A stretch of 64,000 bases of DNA from Apodospora peruviana (GCA_033439685.1 JAUEDM010000006.1:2976001-3040000); one strand, 5' to 3'; counted from the first letter of the stretch, positions 1 to 10,622 are shown. Notes: generated from the letters alone by a model not told the origin. Translations and numbers: made by a program.

Positions 1-103
1 GAAAAATAGCTCGCCAGCAGGAAACCAGTCCCAAAATGTGCAGATCCGCTGTGTGGTTGCTACAGGAGGCGTGGACTGCAAGCTGAGGATCTTTGCGACT
101 TGA
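1..103 (+). CDS. 3' end of a WD-repeat protein gene (partial)
   Basis: The open frame with codons starting at base 2 runs to a TGA at 101-103. It encodes about 33 residues ending in ATGGVDCKLRIFAT. This has the shape of a last WD40 blade: a small-residue strand, GG-V-D turn, K-L-R-I-F strand. The rest of the gene lies left of the window, so the family cannot be fixed. Arp2/3 subunit 1, Sec13-like and other beta-propeller proteins were considered, and none matched well enough to name. The 5S rRNA gene downstream is on the opposite strand. Confidence 0.55.
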   Translation, partial: KNSSPAGNQSQNVQIRCVVATGGVDCKLRIFAT

Positions 104-288
104 AACGGGGAGGCCCAGTGGCTGTCTTTTAAACTTTGCCCGCTCTAGCTATGATCATCATCGCCTTGACCATTCATTCCCTCAATATAAAGAGAGTAGA
201 TCACAGCGGGGCTGGAGGTAAAAAGAGAAAGGTTAGAAGATCAACATTAATAAATAACAACCAAAAAGGAGAAAAGGCGCCTAAAAAA

Positions 289-407
289 ACATACAGCACC
301 AGGGATTCGCTGGTCGTCACCGACCCAACTACTAGTCTGGCGATTAGTGGCTTATCTATGGGAGAGCGGACGGGATCCCGAGCTTTCCACTATCTATGGC
401 CGTATGT
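289..407 (-). rRNA. 5S ribosomal RNA gene
   Basis: Read on the minus strand, the segment begins ACATACGGCC and ends in GTATGT, so the terminal helix I pairs perfectly over six bases. The interior holds conserved fungal 5S blocks: GGGATCCCGTCCGCTCTCCC, CCAGACTAGTAGTTGGGT and GACCAGCGAATCCCTGG, which include the internal Pol III control region. A T-run (A-run on plus at 283-288) follows immediately and would end Pol III transcription. Length is 119 nt, as expected. Compared with the Neurospora crassa sequence as I remember it, both arms of helix II differ but remain complementary (GATAGTGG with CCACTAATC), so it looks like a functional isotype. Dispersed single 5S genes are usual in Pezizomycotina. 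Confidence 0.95.
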
Positions 408-1183
408 GATGGTTTTATAGAATTAGATAGGTTATATAGGAGGTATGCTGGTTGTCGTGGTGGTCGTCGTGGTGGGGAGGATCCCCGCCTCCTTTCTTTA
501 CAGGTTAATAGCACGCCGACCATCACAACACGCAAATACCTACCTCCTATGAACTAAACCAGATGAGGTAGCTACCTACCTACAAAGGTACCTGAATTCT
601 CATGGCCGTGTTGGCTCCATGTCTATAGAGCCTTCAGAATCCAACAAATCTCAGTTGAAGTGTCGTACTGGCATACCTTCCTGGTTGCCAAGTGCCCCAA
701 GCTTAGTGAAAACACCTACCCAACGTGTTTTGGTCGAGCTGCAGGGCGCTGCAACGGACAAGTTGGGAACATCGTCGTTCAACATACAGCATGTTACCTA
801 CGCCTGCGATATTGCGATCGAAGCAGTCAGAGACCATAATCTTCGGGGTCCGAGATGATCTTTCAGAACGGGGAATGGACAAGGCTGCCTGACACCAGAG
901 ATGCCTACTGATCGCCAGCGTGTTTGTATCGCCTTAACGCGCGTTCAACAGGCTGAAGTTATCCTCATATCACGCAGTACCCTGCTCCCAAGCCGCCTTG
1001 GTCTTCCGGCGATTGCCCAGGTAATTTGACGGAAATTGCAACCAGCGTCGGCGTCCAGCAGTCTTTACATGAACAAACTATCATCATCGAATCAATACAT
1101 CGCCATCCGGCACTAAAAGACAAGTCCGCAAACTAAAGCGCCGCCGCAGACCTCATCACCCTCGAGGCTAGAGTCACAAGTAT
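408..1183. other. intergenic, no gene seen
   Basis: No convincing reading frame or RNA gene was found. The stretch contains a GGTAG-CTACCTACCTAC-AAAGGTACCT cluster at about 566-593, one of several such clusters in the window, and lies upstream of the 5S gene. Confidence 0.5.
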
Positions 1184-1531
1184 GTGACTTTGTTGCGGGC
1201 AATGGTGGTGCTTTTTATCTCCAGCCCCCGTCATTTTGTTGTTGTTGTTGTTGTTGTTTGTTTGTGTGCGTATGTGTCGAGTGAATTGGAAGTGTTATGT
1301 CCATTCGTAGGATTTAGAGCAGATTTAATAGAAATATCGAAAGACTTCGATCCTCGTCTATTAGAGAGGATTTATCAGAACCTCGGCAAGCAAGGTAGCA
1401 TTATTACAGAAGCCATCGAAACGGAGTCAGATACCTAAGACGACACTGCTGTATCTGACAAGTGCTACAGCTGTGGCCAATCGGGTCACCTCCACAAGCA
1501 ATGCGGTTCTTGTAATTGGGCAAGGTTGTAA
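1184..1531 (+). pseudogene. decayed ORF with a CCHC zinc knuckle
   Basis: One reading frame runs from about 1184 to a TAA at 1529-1531, interrupted by a single in-frame TAA at 1436-1438. Before the stop it encodes charged, protein-like sequence (EISKDFDPRLLERIYQNLGK). After it comes CYSCGQSGHLHKQC, a complete CX2CX4HX4C zinc knuckle, at about 1462-1503. Zinc knuckles of this type occur in retrotransposon Gag proteins, LINE ORF1 proteins and CNBP-like nucleic-acid-binding proteins. No reverse transcriptase or LTR was seen nearby, so the source is not decided. The N-terminal part overlaps a TTG microsatellite (about 1234-1263) and is probably not coding. An unrecognised intron spanning the stop is an alternative to decay. 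Confidence 0.4.
1234..1263. repeat. TTG trinucleotide microsatellite
   Basis: About seven tandem TTG units, slightly degenerate at the ends. Confidence 0.85.
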
Positions 1532-2603
1532 CTTGGAAGCCCGATCGATTCGTGGATATTTCCTCTTCGTCTTGGTTCGGTGGCACACTCTTACAGTTTT
1601 TTACATATATACACACATATATATATATATACGCACCGTGATCCGTATATGTATGCGGGCGAGACATTACTTTTATTGAAAACTTAAGACAGACGAGGAA
1701 ATGACCTTGGATATGGACAGTACATTGTTCAAACTGAGTATAGACTGGCGATATACACTTCGTTTCCAAAACCAGACAACAAAAGGACAGCTCGGACATG
1801 TGATAGGTCTTGAACTGTCAGCTGATATTGTTCAAGTTAGAACACTTAGAAATAGCCAGTCCCGGATCTGAATAGAGAATCGTAGAGTTTGGTCGAGCCT
1901 TTGAAAGAATACGTCGTAAACACACAAATGTCACTGTATTGGTTTTCCCTACGAGCCCTCTTCTTCTTCTTAATCCACTGTATTTCATTTCAAAATGTGC
2001 TGAGTATGAAGCGGATGAATTGCTTATAGATAAGATGTAGTTCTTTACTGTCATCAAACTGGTTAGGGACAGCGACAGCCCAGAGCTATGGAACGTCGAC
2101 CTGATGCGCGTGACTTGCCATGCTGAGTGCCCGCCGAGTCCTTCAATGATTGAGCCGCGTTCGTCCCGGACTCACCTGTCTGAGACTACTCTCTTTCCCT
2201 ACTGTTCTCATTCTGGCAACTCGCCTAACATGAACTTCAGGAACGATGCGGTAATCTTGTGGGCTTTTTGAGGGGAAATCTTCTCGTGCTTCTCCTTATT
2301 GCTCAGAATGATGGTGTACTCATATCCAACCAAGTCCCGGTAAATGTCTCCAGCAACGGCGACAACATACGACTTTGTTTGCAAGCGGACCAAAGTCGTA
2401 TAGAAATGTAAAAGCGTTTGGGAACGAACGGGCTATGGTGTTGACAGACTGGTCGCCGCCGGCAGATTGGTCGTCACCGCCTGACTCGTCGCCGCTGATA
2501 TTGCTCAGGGTCTACCGTCGAAGTCTATCATCTTTGCCTCCGTGATCCACGATATCTGTCCCTTTCCTTCCCTCGCCCGTGTAGCTAACAACTAACCCAG
2601 CAG
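1532..2603. other. intergenic with AT/AC microsatellite
   Basis: A TA/CA dinucleotide tract lies at about 1602-1632. The remainder has only short frames without family resemblance. A short frame from an ATG at 2435 encodes a small repeat (TDWSPPADWSSPPDSSP) that might be a first exon of the frame that follows, but no canonical splice pair joins them. Confidence 0.4.
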
Positions 2604-3257
2604 TAGCAGCAGCAGCAACATCAATAGGGGCAAAATAAAACAGGGTTCGAGCCCCTACGATAGCACCCATAACGGAAGAGCAAGGGGAGGAGATCGTAGA
2701 TCTCTCCGCGAGACAAACAAGCTCCCGAGGGAGCTAATTCACCTGGAAAGGCCTTCGTTTGCCGGGGCATGGGACAATGCCGTGATGGCATTCGCTGCCA
2801 TCGGCGCCGCCGGCATGATTTTAACACTTGCAGTGATTTTCACAGGGCGATACCTTGGGTTTTACACGGCACAGAGAAAGAAAAACAGGAACAGCAAAGC
2901 CGTAAGACAGGCTGACTGTCCCGCTAGTCAACCAGAACCAGCACTGTCGGATCGGCACATGCTGGTGTATCTAATTTTCCTTTGCAGATATTGTGGCTTG
3001 TGCAGCGTTGTGCCAGAGCCATCTCAATCGTCCATGCCCACCAGTTCTTGGTGTTTGAAACCACCGCACCAGCCAGAACTTTTAGTGTGTCCGTCACAAT
3101 GTGGACGAACGCTACTTACTTCATCAACTAGATCGTGGCGGAAGAAATTCTTGAAAGGTTATCTGGGCGAGGGGTGCAAGTAAGTCCCTACTATACGTTG
3201 GACTATCTGGAGAATCAAATCGTCGTACGAGAACAGAAAAATATGAGGTTAAGTTAA
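2604..3257 (+). pseudogene. possible decayed or mis-split membrane protein gene
   Basis: A frame open from about 2604 encodes a polar N-terminal part, then a clear hydrophobic segment (VMAFAAIGAAGMILTLAVIF) at about 2782-2841 followed by basic residues. A plausible intron follows at 2902-2987: GTAAGA donor, CTAAT branch, TTTGCAG acceptor. The frame then continues in phase (ILWLVQRCARAISIVHAHQF) to a TAG at 3129-3131. Beyond the TAG the same frame stays open and protein-like (IVAEEILERLSGRGVQV) to TAA at 3255-3257. This reads as a single-pass membrane protein with one nonsense mutation, or with an intron I could not define. The family is not recognised. Confidence 0.3.
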
Positions 3258-3895
3258 TCGAAACATTGCAATATAGAAAGCCATTTCTTTCCATCTGGCC
3301 TGGAAATCTTCACAGTTTTCCCACCGAGTCTCCTTCGTTTCTGTCTCTTGGGTACATAGACATCATAAACAGGCAAACATGATGAAGACCTAGGTGGTGA
3401 TGCCCAGCCCACGGGGTAAAGGCATTCCCTATAACGATGACCAGGTGATTGGGTCTCTCATGCGCCAGGGGGCGAGCAAGGTAGGAAGTACAGCGACATT
3501 TGGCACCTTCTAGACAAAAGCCTTACTAGCCATAGTTCTTCATAGGGATTTCTTCGGTTGAACGGATCTTGACATCAGCCACACATACACAAATAGGCCG
3601 AGATGAACAAAAGTTAGATTCATTCAGAAAATTAAAGTTGTATATGTATGGCTCTATATATAGCGGAACAGAAAAAACCACACACGCAGCCCCTTCCGTC
3701 CGTAAATTTTCCGCTTCCCTTATGCTAGTAGTGAACCCTTTAATACATCATCAGAGAGGAGTATAATACACGATAGACCTGAAAACGCCACAGCTGCCCT
3801 AGAAGAAGGGCGAATTTGGAGCATGCAAGTTTGAATAGTTTGTTGGTGGTGGTAGTACATGGGGGGCGAACCCCAGCAAGCTTCCTTCTAGTCGC
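3258..3895. other. intergenic, 3' side of the GrpE gene
   Basis: No gene recognised. It contains a TATATATAG tract near 3653-3661. It lies downstream of the minus-strand GrpE gene, whose 3' UTR should occupy the right part. Confidence 0.5.
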
Positions 3896-4691
3896 TTATT
3901 TATTCTTGACAACGCCGACCTTGGCGGGCCGTAGAATACGGCCGTTGAGCTTGAAGCCCTTCTGCTGGGTGTGGAAGACCGAGTTGTGCTCCTTGTCGGG
4001 CATGGGCGTCATGAAGGTTGCCTCGTGCTCATTGGGGTTGAAGCTCTCGCCGTTGGGGTCGAACCGCTCGAGGCCGTGTTTCTTGAGAGTCTCGAGCATG
4101 ATGCTCTCCGTCATCTTGAGGCCCTCGTACAGGTTGACGAGATCCTGGAGGTGCTCCGTCTTCTCCTCCGCCTTGAGCTTCTCCTCGGGCACCATGGTCA
4201 GGGCGCGGTCGAAGTTGTCGACGCTGTCTACCAGGTCCTTGGCGAACTTCTGGATGGCAAAGTCGCGGGCCGCCTTCATCTCGCGCGTCGTCCGCTCCTG
4301 GAGATTCCGGAAGTCGGCGACCGACCGGAGGTATTTGTCCTATGAAGGAAGGCGCATTAGCTTCTGAGTATAATAACTTGAGACTTGGAAATGGACTCAC
4401 CTTCCAGTCGCGGGCCTCAGCATCCTTGGCTTCTAATTGTTTCTTGATAGTCGCAAGATCCAAATCCTCTGCGCTGGTCTTGGCGGCCTCGTCACCGTTC
4501 GTTTTTGCCTCAGAGTCCTTGGCCGGCTCGTCGCTGTACCATCTTGCGGTAGCTCGTTGGGGAGCGATTGCGCGAGCGGCGTGTAATGGGGTTTGGTAGA
4601 ATTGGGGTCTGGAGAGTATTTGACTTTGGGCAGAGGCTCTGACGGCCGAGCCGACTGTCCTGGAAGGTCTGGAGATGACTTGTCGTAACAT
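3896..4691 (-). CDS. mge1: mitochondrial GrpE-type nucleotide exchange factor (Mge1)
   Basis: This is the nucleotide exchange factor for mitochondrial Hsp70 (Ssc1). It releases ADP during protein import and folding in the matrix. Two exons, 4401-4691 and 3896-4339, are joined across a 61-bp intron (GTGAGT to CATAG) in phase 0, giving 244 residues. Residues 1 to about 50 are rich in Arg, Ser and Ala with no acidic residue, a typical matrix presequence ending near ATARWYS. The GrpE domain fills the rest, with DNFDRAL, a long helix (KLKAEEKTEHLQDLVNLYEG) and the C-terminal beta-rich head with NPNEHEATF and GFKLNGRILRPAKVGV. The gene is divergent from rpb3 and a heat-shock-element-like site lies 77 bp upstream of its ATG. 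Length and domain order are normal. Confidence 0.96.
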
Positions 4692-5079
4692 GGTGAATTA
4701 TGGGTGAATATCTGATGTTTTGGCGATGGCAGCAATGCTGGATCAAAGTCGCGTGCCGAAAAAAGCTTTCGAGAAATTTTATGACGAGGTCCGGCGAAGA
4801 CAGGGGTCCGATCGGAGCGACCGGGCCTGGTGGCAGCTGGCAGCGGCTTACCCCAGCTTTGCCGCCTGTCAGCTGCGATAAGCAACCCCTGCAATCGGAG
4901 CCGCCTCCCGTCTTTGATGTCGCGACCCGCCGAATTTCTGGCCGCCGCCTGCCGTTTCCACAATCGAGTATACGAATCGCAGTTAATTGTTGAACGACCG
5001 AGATCCTCCTTCACCACCACAACCTCTCGCACGACCACTTATCTGCTACGTTAGCTTACTATCACATCCGGCAAGCAAA
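4692..5079. promoter_or_regulatory. shared promoter region of mge1 and rpb3
   Basis: This 388-bp region separates two divergent start codons, so it must hold both promoters and 5' UTRs. It contains the heat-shock-element-like site listed separately. No reading frame in it looks coding. Confidence 0.7.
4768..4780. promoter_or_regulatory. heat-shock-element-like site
   Basis: The sequence TTCGAGAAATTTT contains TTC-nn-GAA-nn-TTT: two perfect inverted nGAAn units and one unit with a mismatch. A further GAA lies seven bases to the left (4758-4760), a spacing tolerated in step-type elements. It is 77 bp from the start of the GrpE gene. Yeast Mge1 is heat-induced, so Hsf1 binding is plausible but not shown. 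Confidence 0.45.
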
Positions 5080-6255
5080 ATGGACGGTTACGAGCCGATG
5101 CAAACTATGGAGGAGGATGACCATGGACCGGTCATCAAGATCTCACAGGTGAGTCTGCTTCTTTGTGGCGATTGACCGTCGCTGCACCCTCCGTCTCTCT
5201 TGGAAGATGAACGTGCTTCTAACCACTATGGTAAACGGAATCTAGGCCGACTCGGTGCGCGTCAAGTTTGAACTCTCTAACGCAGACATCTCATTCGCAA
5301 ACTCGCTCCGGCGCGTCATGCTCGCCGAGATCCCCACCATCGCCATCGATCTGGTCGAAATTGAAGAGAACAGCACAGTACTCGCCGACGAATTCATCGC
5401 TCACCGTCTAGGGCTCATCCCGCTCAACGCCGAGGGCGTCGAGCATCTCCTCTACTCGCGCGACTGCGACTGCGATGAATACTGTGAGCACTGCAGCGTC
5501 AAGCTCACCCTCCACGCCAAGTGCACCACCGAGGAAAACATGAAGGTTTTCGCGCGCGATCTTATCCCGTCCGGCGACCGTATTAACCAGGTCCTCGGCA
5601 GCCCCGTCATCTCAGATCCCGACGGCCAGGGTTCACTGCTCATGAAGCTTCGCCAGGGCCAAGAAATCAAGCTGGAGTGCATCGCGAAGAAGGGCATCGC
5701 AAAGGAGCACTCGAAATGGGCGCCTTCCGCCGCGATTGGCTTTGAGTACGACCCCCACAACAAGCTGCACCATCTGGACATGTGGTACGAGAAGGATGTC
5801 AAGTCAGAATGGTAAGCTCTTCAACACGTATCCGATACACACAGCACCTGCTAACAACTCGCAAAAACAGGCCACCCAGCGAGTACGCCCATTTGGAAGA
5901 GCCGCCTCGAGAGGACGAGCCCTTCAATTACGACGCCGTACCGAGCCACTTCTACTTCAACGTCGAAACCGCCGGAAACCTCCCGCCGGACGTCATTATC
6001 GCCGAGGGCATTAACGTGCTGCAGAAGAAGCTTGCGGGTTTGATCCATGAGCTCTCAGAAGAGGGCAAGGATGGCGACTACGACGGCCCGCGCAGTCCCG
6101 AGTTCAACGGTGGCGGTGATGGCTGGGGGCAGGACCAGGGCTACACCACACCGGGCTACGGCGCCGGCGGCAACCAGAGCGCCTGGGGTGGTCAGGGCGG
6201 CACCACGCCGTATGGCCAAACACCATATGGCGGTTCGGGTGGCTGGGGACAGTAA
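5080..6255 (+). CDS. rpb3: RNA polymerase II subunit Rpb3
   Basis: This is the alpha-like core subunit of RNA polymerase II, which pairs with Rpb11 in the nucleus to nucleate assembly. Three exons (5080-5148, 5246-5811, 5871-6255) give 339 residues. The introns are 97 and 59 bp, and the second has a GCTAAC branch. The N-terminal dimerisation segment (FELSNADISFANSLRRVMLA) is followed by a zinc loop with Cys97, Cys99, Cys103 and Cys106 (CDCDEYCEHC). The insert domain and the second dimerisation helix (NLPPDVIIAEGINVLQKKL) follow. The last 50 residues are Gly/Tyr/Gln-rich, as in other filamentous fungi and longer than in yeast. It is divergent from mge1 and convergent with the carrier gene downstream. 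Confidence 0.97.
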
Positions 6256-6981
6256 GAGGCGACGCTTGCCTATTCGTATCTTTTATAGGAGAGCAAGAGG
6301 ACCATACGTAAGGTTGCAGAAAACGACCTGCATAGCGGTGACAAGGACCGGACTTGGGTTCGGCTATCTTCATTCTTGCTGCAGCGCTTTGGTTGCTTGG
6401 TACCGTTATATACTACTAACACTTTAGAGCTTGCGTGCTTGGGGCAGATGGAGTGGCAGCACAGGCTGGTTATCTCCTTTTTTTTTCTTTCGGTCATGCG
6501 TTTTTCTTTTTATTCATATGGGGGGTTTCGTAAAGGATACCCAGTCCGGAGTTCGGGGGTGTTCAATAAAGCATAACGGAGTGAATTAAAACGGGGGCAG
6601 GCAAATGGGACGACATTTCTCATTAAACATGGTTACACAGGGGGGAAATAAAAAGAATATAAATTCCTCGAAATATCTGAATCGTCTTTCATCTTCTTAC
6701 AAACGATGCTAATTATCTATCCAGCTGTTAAAACACCAGATATCTCTCGTCTTCTCCGAAGTCGCCGATCTATCTATTACGGATATTAAAAAAGACACAA
6801 AGCCGCCCGGCCCCCATAGGAACTAAAATGCATATAAACGCCTGCCCTCGCCATGTGTGGTTCTTGCTGTGATACATATGTCGTCTACAGAACGGGGTAG
6901 TAATAAGTGCTTGTTGACAATATAAATGTCCCATCCACCTTGCTCCTCGCTGGTTCGCTCGCTTGATGCGTAGTAGTGTCT
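6256..6981. other. intergenic between convergent rpb3 and dic1
   Basis: This is AT-rich 3' flanking sequence for both genes, including several T-rich and AATAAA-like tracts. No gene seen. Confidence 0.6.
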
Positions 6982-8154
6982 CTATTCGTCCAAGTCTTTA
7001 ACCTTTCTGTATATCTTGCGATGCGATTCTAAGAATAGGAAAGTGCAGATTGTTTGTCTAATGTTGGTTCATCGTCAAGTTAGCAAAACACAACACATAA
7101 ACATCAATATCCGTGAGATAAAACTTACGGCCCCAACCGCAAAAAACTCGGCACCCAGCCTTTAAACATCCACCTCAGCCCCTCGGCCGCATAAATCTCC
7201 CCCAACAATTTTGGGATGCTACTCTTGCCCGACGCCGACATGACCCTCGTCTTGATCACATCAATCGGACTGGTGACCGTCGCAGCCGCCACGCCGGCCA
7301 TGAATGACGCGGTGAAGTGCGTGGCCAGGTTATCCTCCATGGGCGTCAGCTTTATCAGGGTCTGCTTGAAGATGTCGTAGCTGGCAAGCTGCGAGGCCGT
7401 CATGGCGGCCGCGCGCATGCTGTTGGGCCAGATGCCGCGGAACCAGCTGCCGATCCCTTCCTGACGCGCCATGCGCACCAGACCCTCGAGCGCGTTGGAG
7501 TAGTTGCGGCGCTGCGCCGGGGGCAGCGCGGCGTCGTGCTGCATGCGCACGTTGAGCACGTCGGCCGCGTTACCGGCGAAACCGCCGACGAACCCGGAGG
7601 CGGACGCCATCGCAATTAAAAGACCGAAGGACGGAGGTGCGGTTCCGGTGGTGAAGTGGTCTTTGAGTTCCTCGTAGATGCCAAAGCGCGTGGTCGAGTA
7701 GGTGAGCTGTCGAAGGAGGGAGGCTGAGAGGCCGTTGTAGAGCCCGCGCACGCCGCTATGCTTGACGATGTGGACGACTGTGCTGGACATGGATTTGGGC
7801 ATGTCGCCTGTGCGCATTTGTAGGCGGACCTTAACTTTATTCATCACAACATTGCGGTTAGTTAGTAACCGAAGATGCCTGTGGAAATTTTGGTAAGAGG
7901 TCAGGTAGGCGCAAACAAAACATACCGAGATCTAAGGGATGTGTAACGCAGGCGGCCATACTGCTCGCGCTGCCCCCGAACCAGAAGGGGTAGTGTATCG
8001 TCTGTTTCTTTTTCTGCTGCAGGCCCGTTGGCGCAGGCGCATACTTTTGTGGTACCATTTTTGGCTTGTCCATGGTCGTCACCGGCGTCGTCGGAATCGC
8101 AACAATTGGGGTCTGTTGTTGCGGTGGACTAGTCTTGACTGCTGCTGCCTCCAT
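6982..8154 (-). CDS. dic1: mitochondrial dicarboxylate carrier (DIC type)
   Basis: An inner-membrane exchanger of the mitochondrial carrier family, expected to swap malate or succinate for phosphate. Three exons (7926-8154, 7129-7834, 6982-7057) give 336 residues. The 91-bp first intron has an ACTAAC branch, and the last intron is 70 bp. Three carrier repeats are visible, each with its signature: HPLDLVKVRLQ, NAADVLNVRMQ and SPIDVIKTRVM. The Asn-Ala-Ala form in repeat 2 resembles dicarboxylate carriers rather than oxoglutarate carriers. A Pro/Gln-rich N-terminal extension of about 45 residues precedes repeat 1. The start is the ATG at 8154; upstream codons in that frame read as 5' leader. It is divergent from the mitochondrial Phe-RS gene. 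Substrate is inferred from family likeness only. Confidence 0.92.
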
Positions 8155-8831
8155 CTCCTTATCCTCTCGTCGTTCTGGCTGCTGCTTAAACCAGGTCTTG
8201 CTACCGGGTCGATGACATTCCGCTTGCTTCTTTCCTCGTTCAACCACCTCCGGGTGTTTCGGTTTGGTGAATGAAATACAGGGGTGCAAGTTTGAAAAGA
8301 TGAGTTGGAAAGCAGTAAGATTGTCTCGTGCTCGTTGTCGCAAAGGCGTTGAAAGGAGAACAAAGACAAAATGACGGAAGTTGGCGAAATTCACGATAAG
8401 CGACGTCGGTCGTTTTTCTGCCAGTTTATCGGCCGCACTGCCTGGCCAACTGTCCACCTTCCCCCCCTTGCTGACGGGAGTGGATTTGCTTCCCGAAAAT
8501 TGAGAGGTCGAATTGAACTTGGGGGCCTGCCACCGATGTCATCATGCAGCAGGGGTTGTACACTAACCCCTGTCAATTATCCCTGTCGGCGCCCAGCAAA
8601 CTGGGCGGGCAGAATTTTAACCCTTTGGGACGAAAGCTCTCCTTGGCGACTAAGGATCTTCGATCGGACGAAACATTTGGGAAGCTATTTCCAGTACACA
8701 ACCCTACCCGATTGCACACGCACGACAACAGAGTTGTTTTCTCTGGACATGGCACCGAGTTTACCCGCAATAGACACAGTATAGCGGCGACCAAGGTGGT
8801 TTGCTCTGCAGCTCCCGCTATCACCACAACC
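8155..8831. promoter_or_regulatory. shared promoter region of dic1 and msf1
   Basis: A 677-bp region between divergent start codons of two mitochondrial-protein genes. It holds both promoters. The open frames in it show no family resemblance. Confidence 0.55.
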
Positions 8832-10370
8832 ATGACCGTCGGGTCGCGAACACTTGCAGCCGGCCTCCGGCTTCGCGCTGGCCGGCTTAGCAGTCGTTTT
8901 GGCAGCTCACCCTCCGCTCAATGCTGGCGGGCGGTAGCCTACTACTCTTTAGGTCAGCAATGCGACCACCGATAAACCATTCACTGTTCTGACGGAACCC
9001 CCAATTCAAAAGGCAACCCTGCCTCGGCAGCCTCCTCGGTCACGGTCAACGGCAAAACATACCCAACAGACTCATGGTTCAACACCCCGCCGAAGGTCCT
9101 CGCCTCAATAGGCAGGAAACTACACCTGCAGAATGACCACCCGGTCTCCATCACCCGGCAAATAATCGAGTCCATGTTTCCGGGTCCCACATTCAAAGCC
9201 TACAACGAGTTCGACCCGATCGTGTCCACGACCGAAAACTTCGACGCCCTCGGTTTTCCTCCAGACCACCCCGGGCGCAGCAAGTCGGACACCTACTACA
9301 TCAACAAGGACACCCTCCTGCGCACGCACACCTCGGCCCACGAGGCGCAGCTCTTCCGCGCAGCCGCGAGCGACGGCTATTTGATCAGCGGCGACGTCTA
9401 CCGGCGCGACGAGATCGACCGCAGCCATTATCCTGTGTTTCACCAGCTGGAGGGCTCGCGCGTGTGGGACAGAAACGCAGTGCCGAACGGCGACGTCGTG
9501 GCGGCCATCTACGCAGACCTCGCCCGTTTACCTAGTCACGACGTGGCCGTCGAGGACCCCAACCCGCCGCACCATGCGGAACGCAACCCCCTGCAGGCGG
9601 AACAGGGCCACACCGCTGCCGAGTCGGAGGCCGTCGCTGCCCACCTCAAGCGCTCGCTCGAGCTGATGGTGGTCGAGATTTTTTTGAGGGCCAAGGCCGC
9701 TGCGGCTAAGCAGGACCCAAACTACGTGGACGAACCTCTCAGAGTTAGATGGGTCGAGGCCTACTTCCCGTTCACGAGCCCGTCGTGGGAGCTCGAGGTT
9801 TATTATGCTGGTGACTGGCTCGAGGTGCTCGGGTGCGGCGTCACGCAGCAGAAAATTTTGGTTGATGCCGGCGTGCCGTCAAAAATCGGCTGGGCTTTTG
9901 GCATCGGGCTGGAGCGCATCGCCATGCTCCTGTTCCAGATCCCGGATATCCGGCTGTTTTGGTCGCAGGACCAGCGGTTTTTGGGTCAGTTCGCAGGCGT
10001 CTCTGAGAATCTAGATCTGCTCAAACGGTTTGTGCCGTTCTCCAAGTATCCCGCCAGCAAGCGGGATATTTCGTTCTGGTTGGGGAGGTCTACTGTGTCC
10101 GCGGCGGGGGGGAACGATAGGGCCCCTGTTAGTGTCGGCGATTTTCACGAGAACGATGTCATGGAGATTGTGAGAGACGTGTGTGGGGACACGGTCGAGG
10201 AGGTCAAGCTGTTTGATGCGTTTACGCACCCCAAGACGGGGAGACGGAGCATGAGCTATCGGATCAACTACAGGAGTTTGGAGAGGACGCTCACGGCTAA
10301 GGAGACGAATGAGATGCATAGGGGTGTGGAGAGGGCGCTGGTGGAGAAGTTGGGGGTTGAGATTCGGTAA
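8832..10370 (+). CDS. msf1: mitochondrial phenylalanyl-tRNA synthetase
   Basis: This monomeric class II synthetase charges mitochondrial tRNA-Phe. Two exons (8832-8952 and 9013-10370) flank a 60-bp intron with a TTCTGAC branch, giving 492 residues. The N-terminus is Arg/Ser/Ala-rich (TVGSRTLAAGLRLRAGRL), as for a matrix presequence. The catalytic core shows RTHTSAHEAQLFR, the motif 2 region (SGDVYRRDEIDRSHYPVFHQ) and motif 3 (GWAFGIGLERIAMLLF). The last 90 residues are the FDX-ACB anticodon-binding domain (PFSKYPASKRDISFWL through MSYRINYRSLERTLT). Length matches fungal homologues, and nothing is missing. Confidence 0.96.
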
Positions 10371-10600
10371 CGTTCCTTTTTTTTAGAGGTGATGATGGGA
10401 ACTGGGGAGATTCATTAAGCCGAGTTGACCGTATGCCGCCGGCGGACTTGTTCATGCAGAAGCCCCATCCTGTGGTGATATGGAGGTTTATTGGGCTTGA
10501 TTGAGAGTACGAAGTGAGGGGTTGGCATTGTTGATGTATGTGTGTGATGTGTATTTTGATATAAGTGGATGGTGGCGGTGAGGTGACGGTCGGATAACGG

Positions 10601-10622
10601 GGTGGAGTCTGTCGACTCCACC
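10601..10622. repeat. perfect inverted repeat (9-bp stem, 4-nt loop)
   Basis: GGTGGAGTC is followed by TGTC and then its exact complement GACTCCACC. It lies 231 bp downstream of the msf1 stop codon. RNA from either strand could fold into a strong hairpin. Confidence 0.8.

Noticed and set aside
2640..2656. GGTTCGAGCCCC as a tRNA B box
   Set aside because: No matching acceptor, D or anticodon arms could be drawn on either strand.
2782..3183. Resemblance to the first helix of class C G-protein-coupled receptors
   Set aside because: Only one hydrophobic segment is present and the following sequence does not continue as a seven-helix receptor.
4029..4691. 220-codon frame reading through the GrpE intron
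   Set aside because: After the intron it is in the wrong frame and becomes Arg/Gly/Gln-rich; splicing restores the GrpE sequence.
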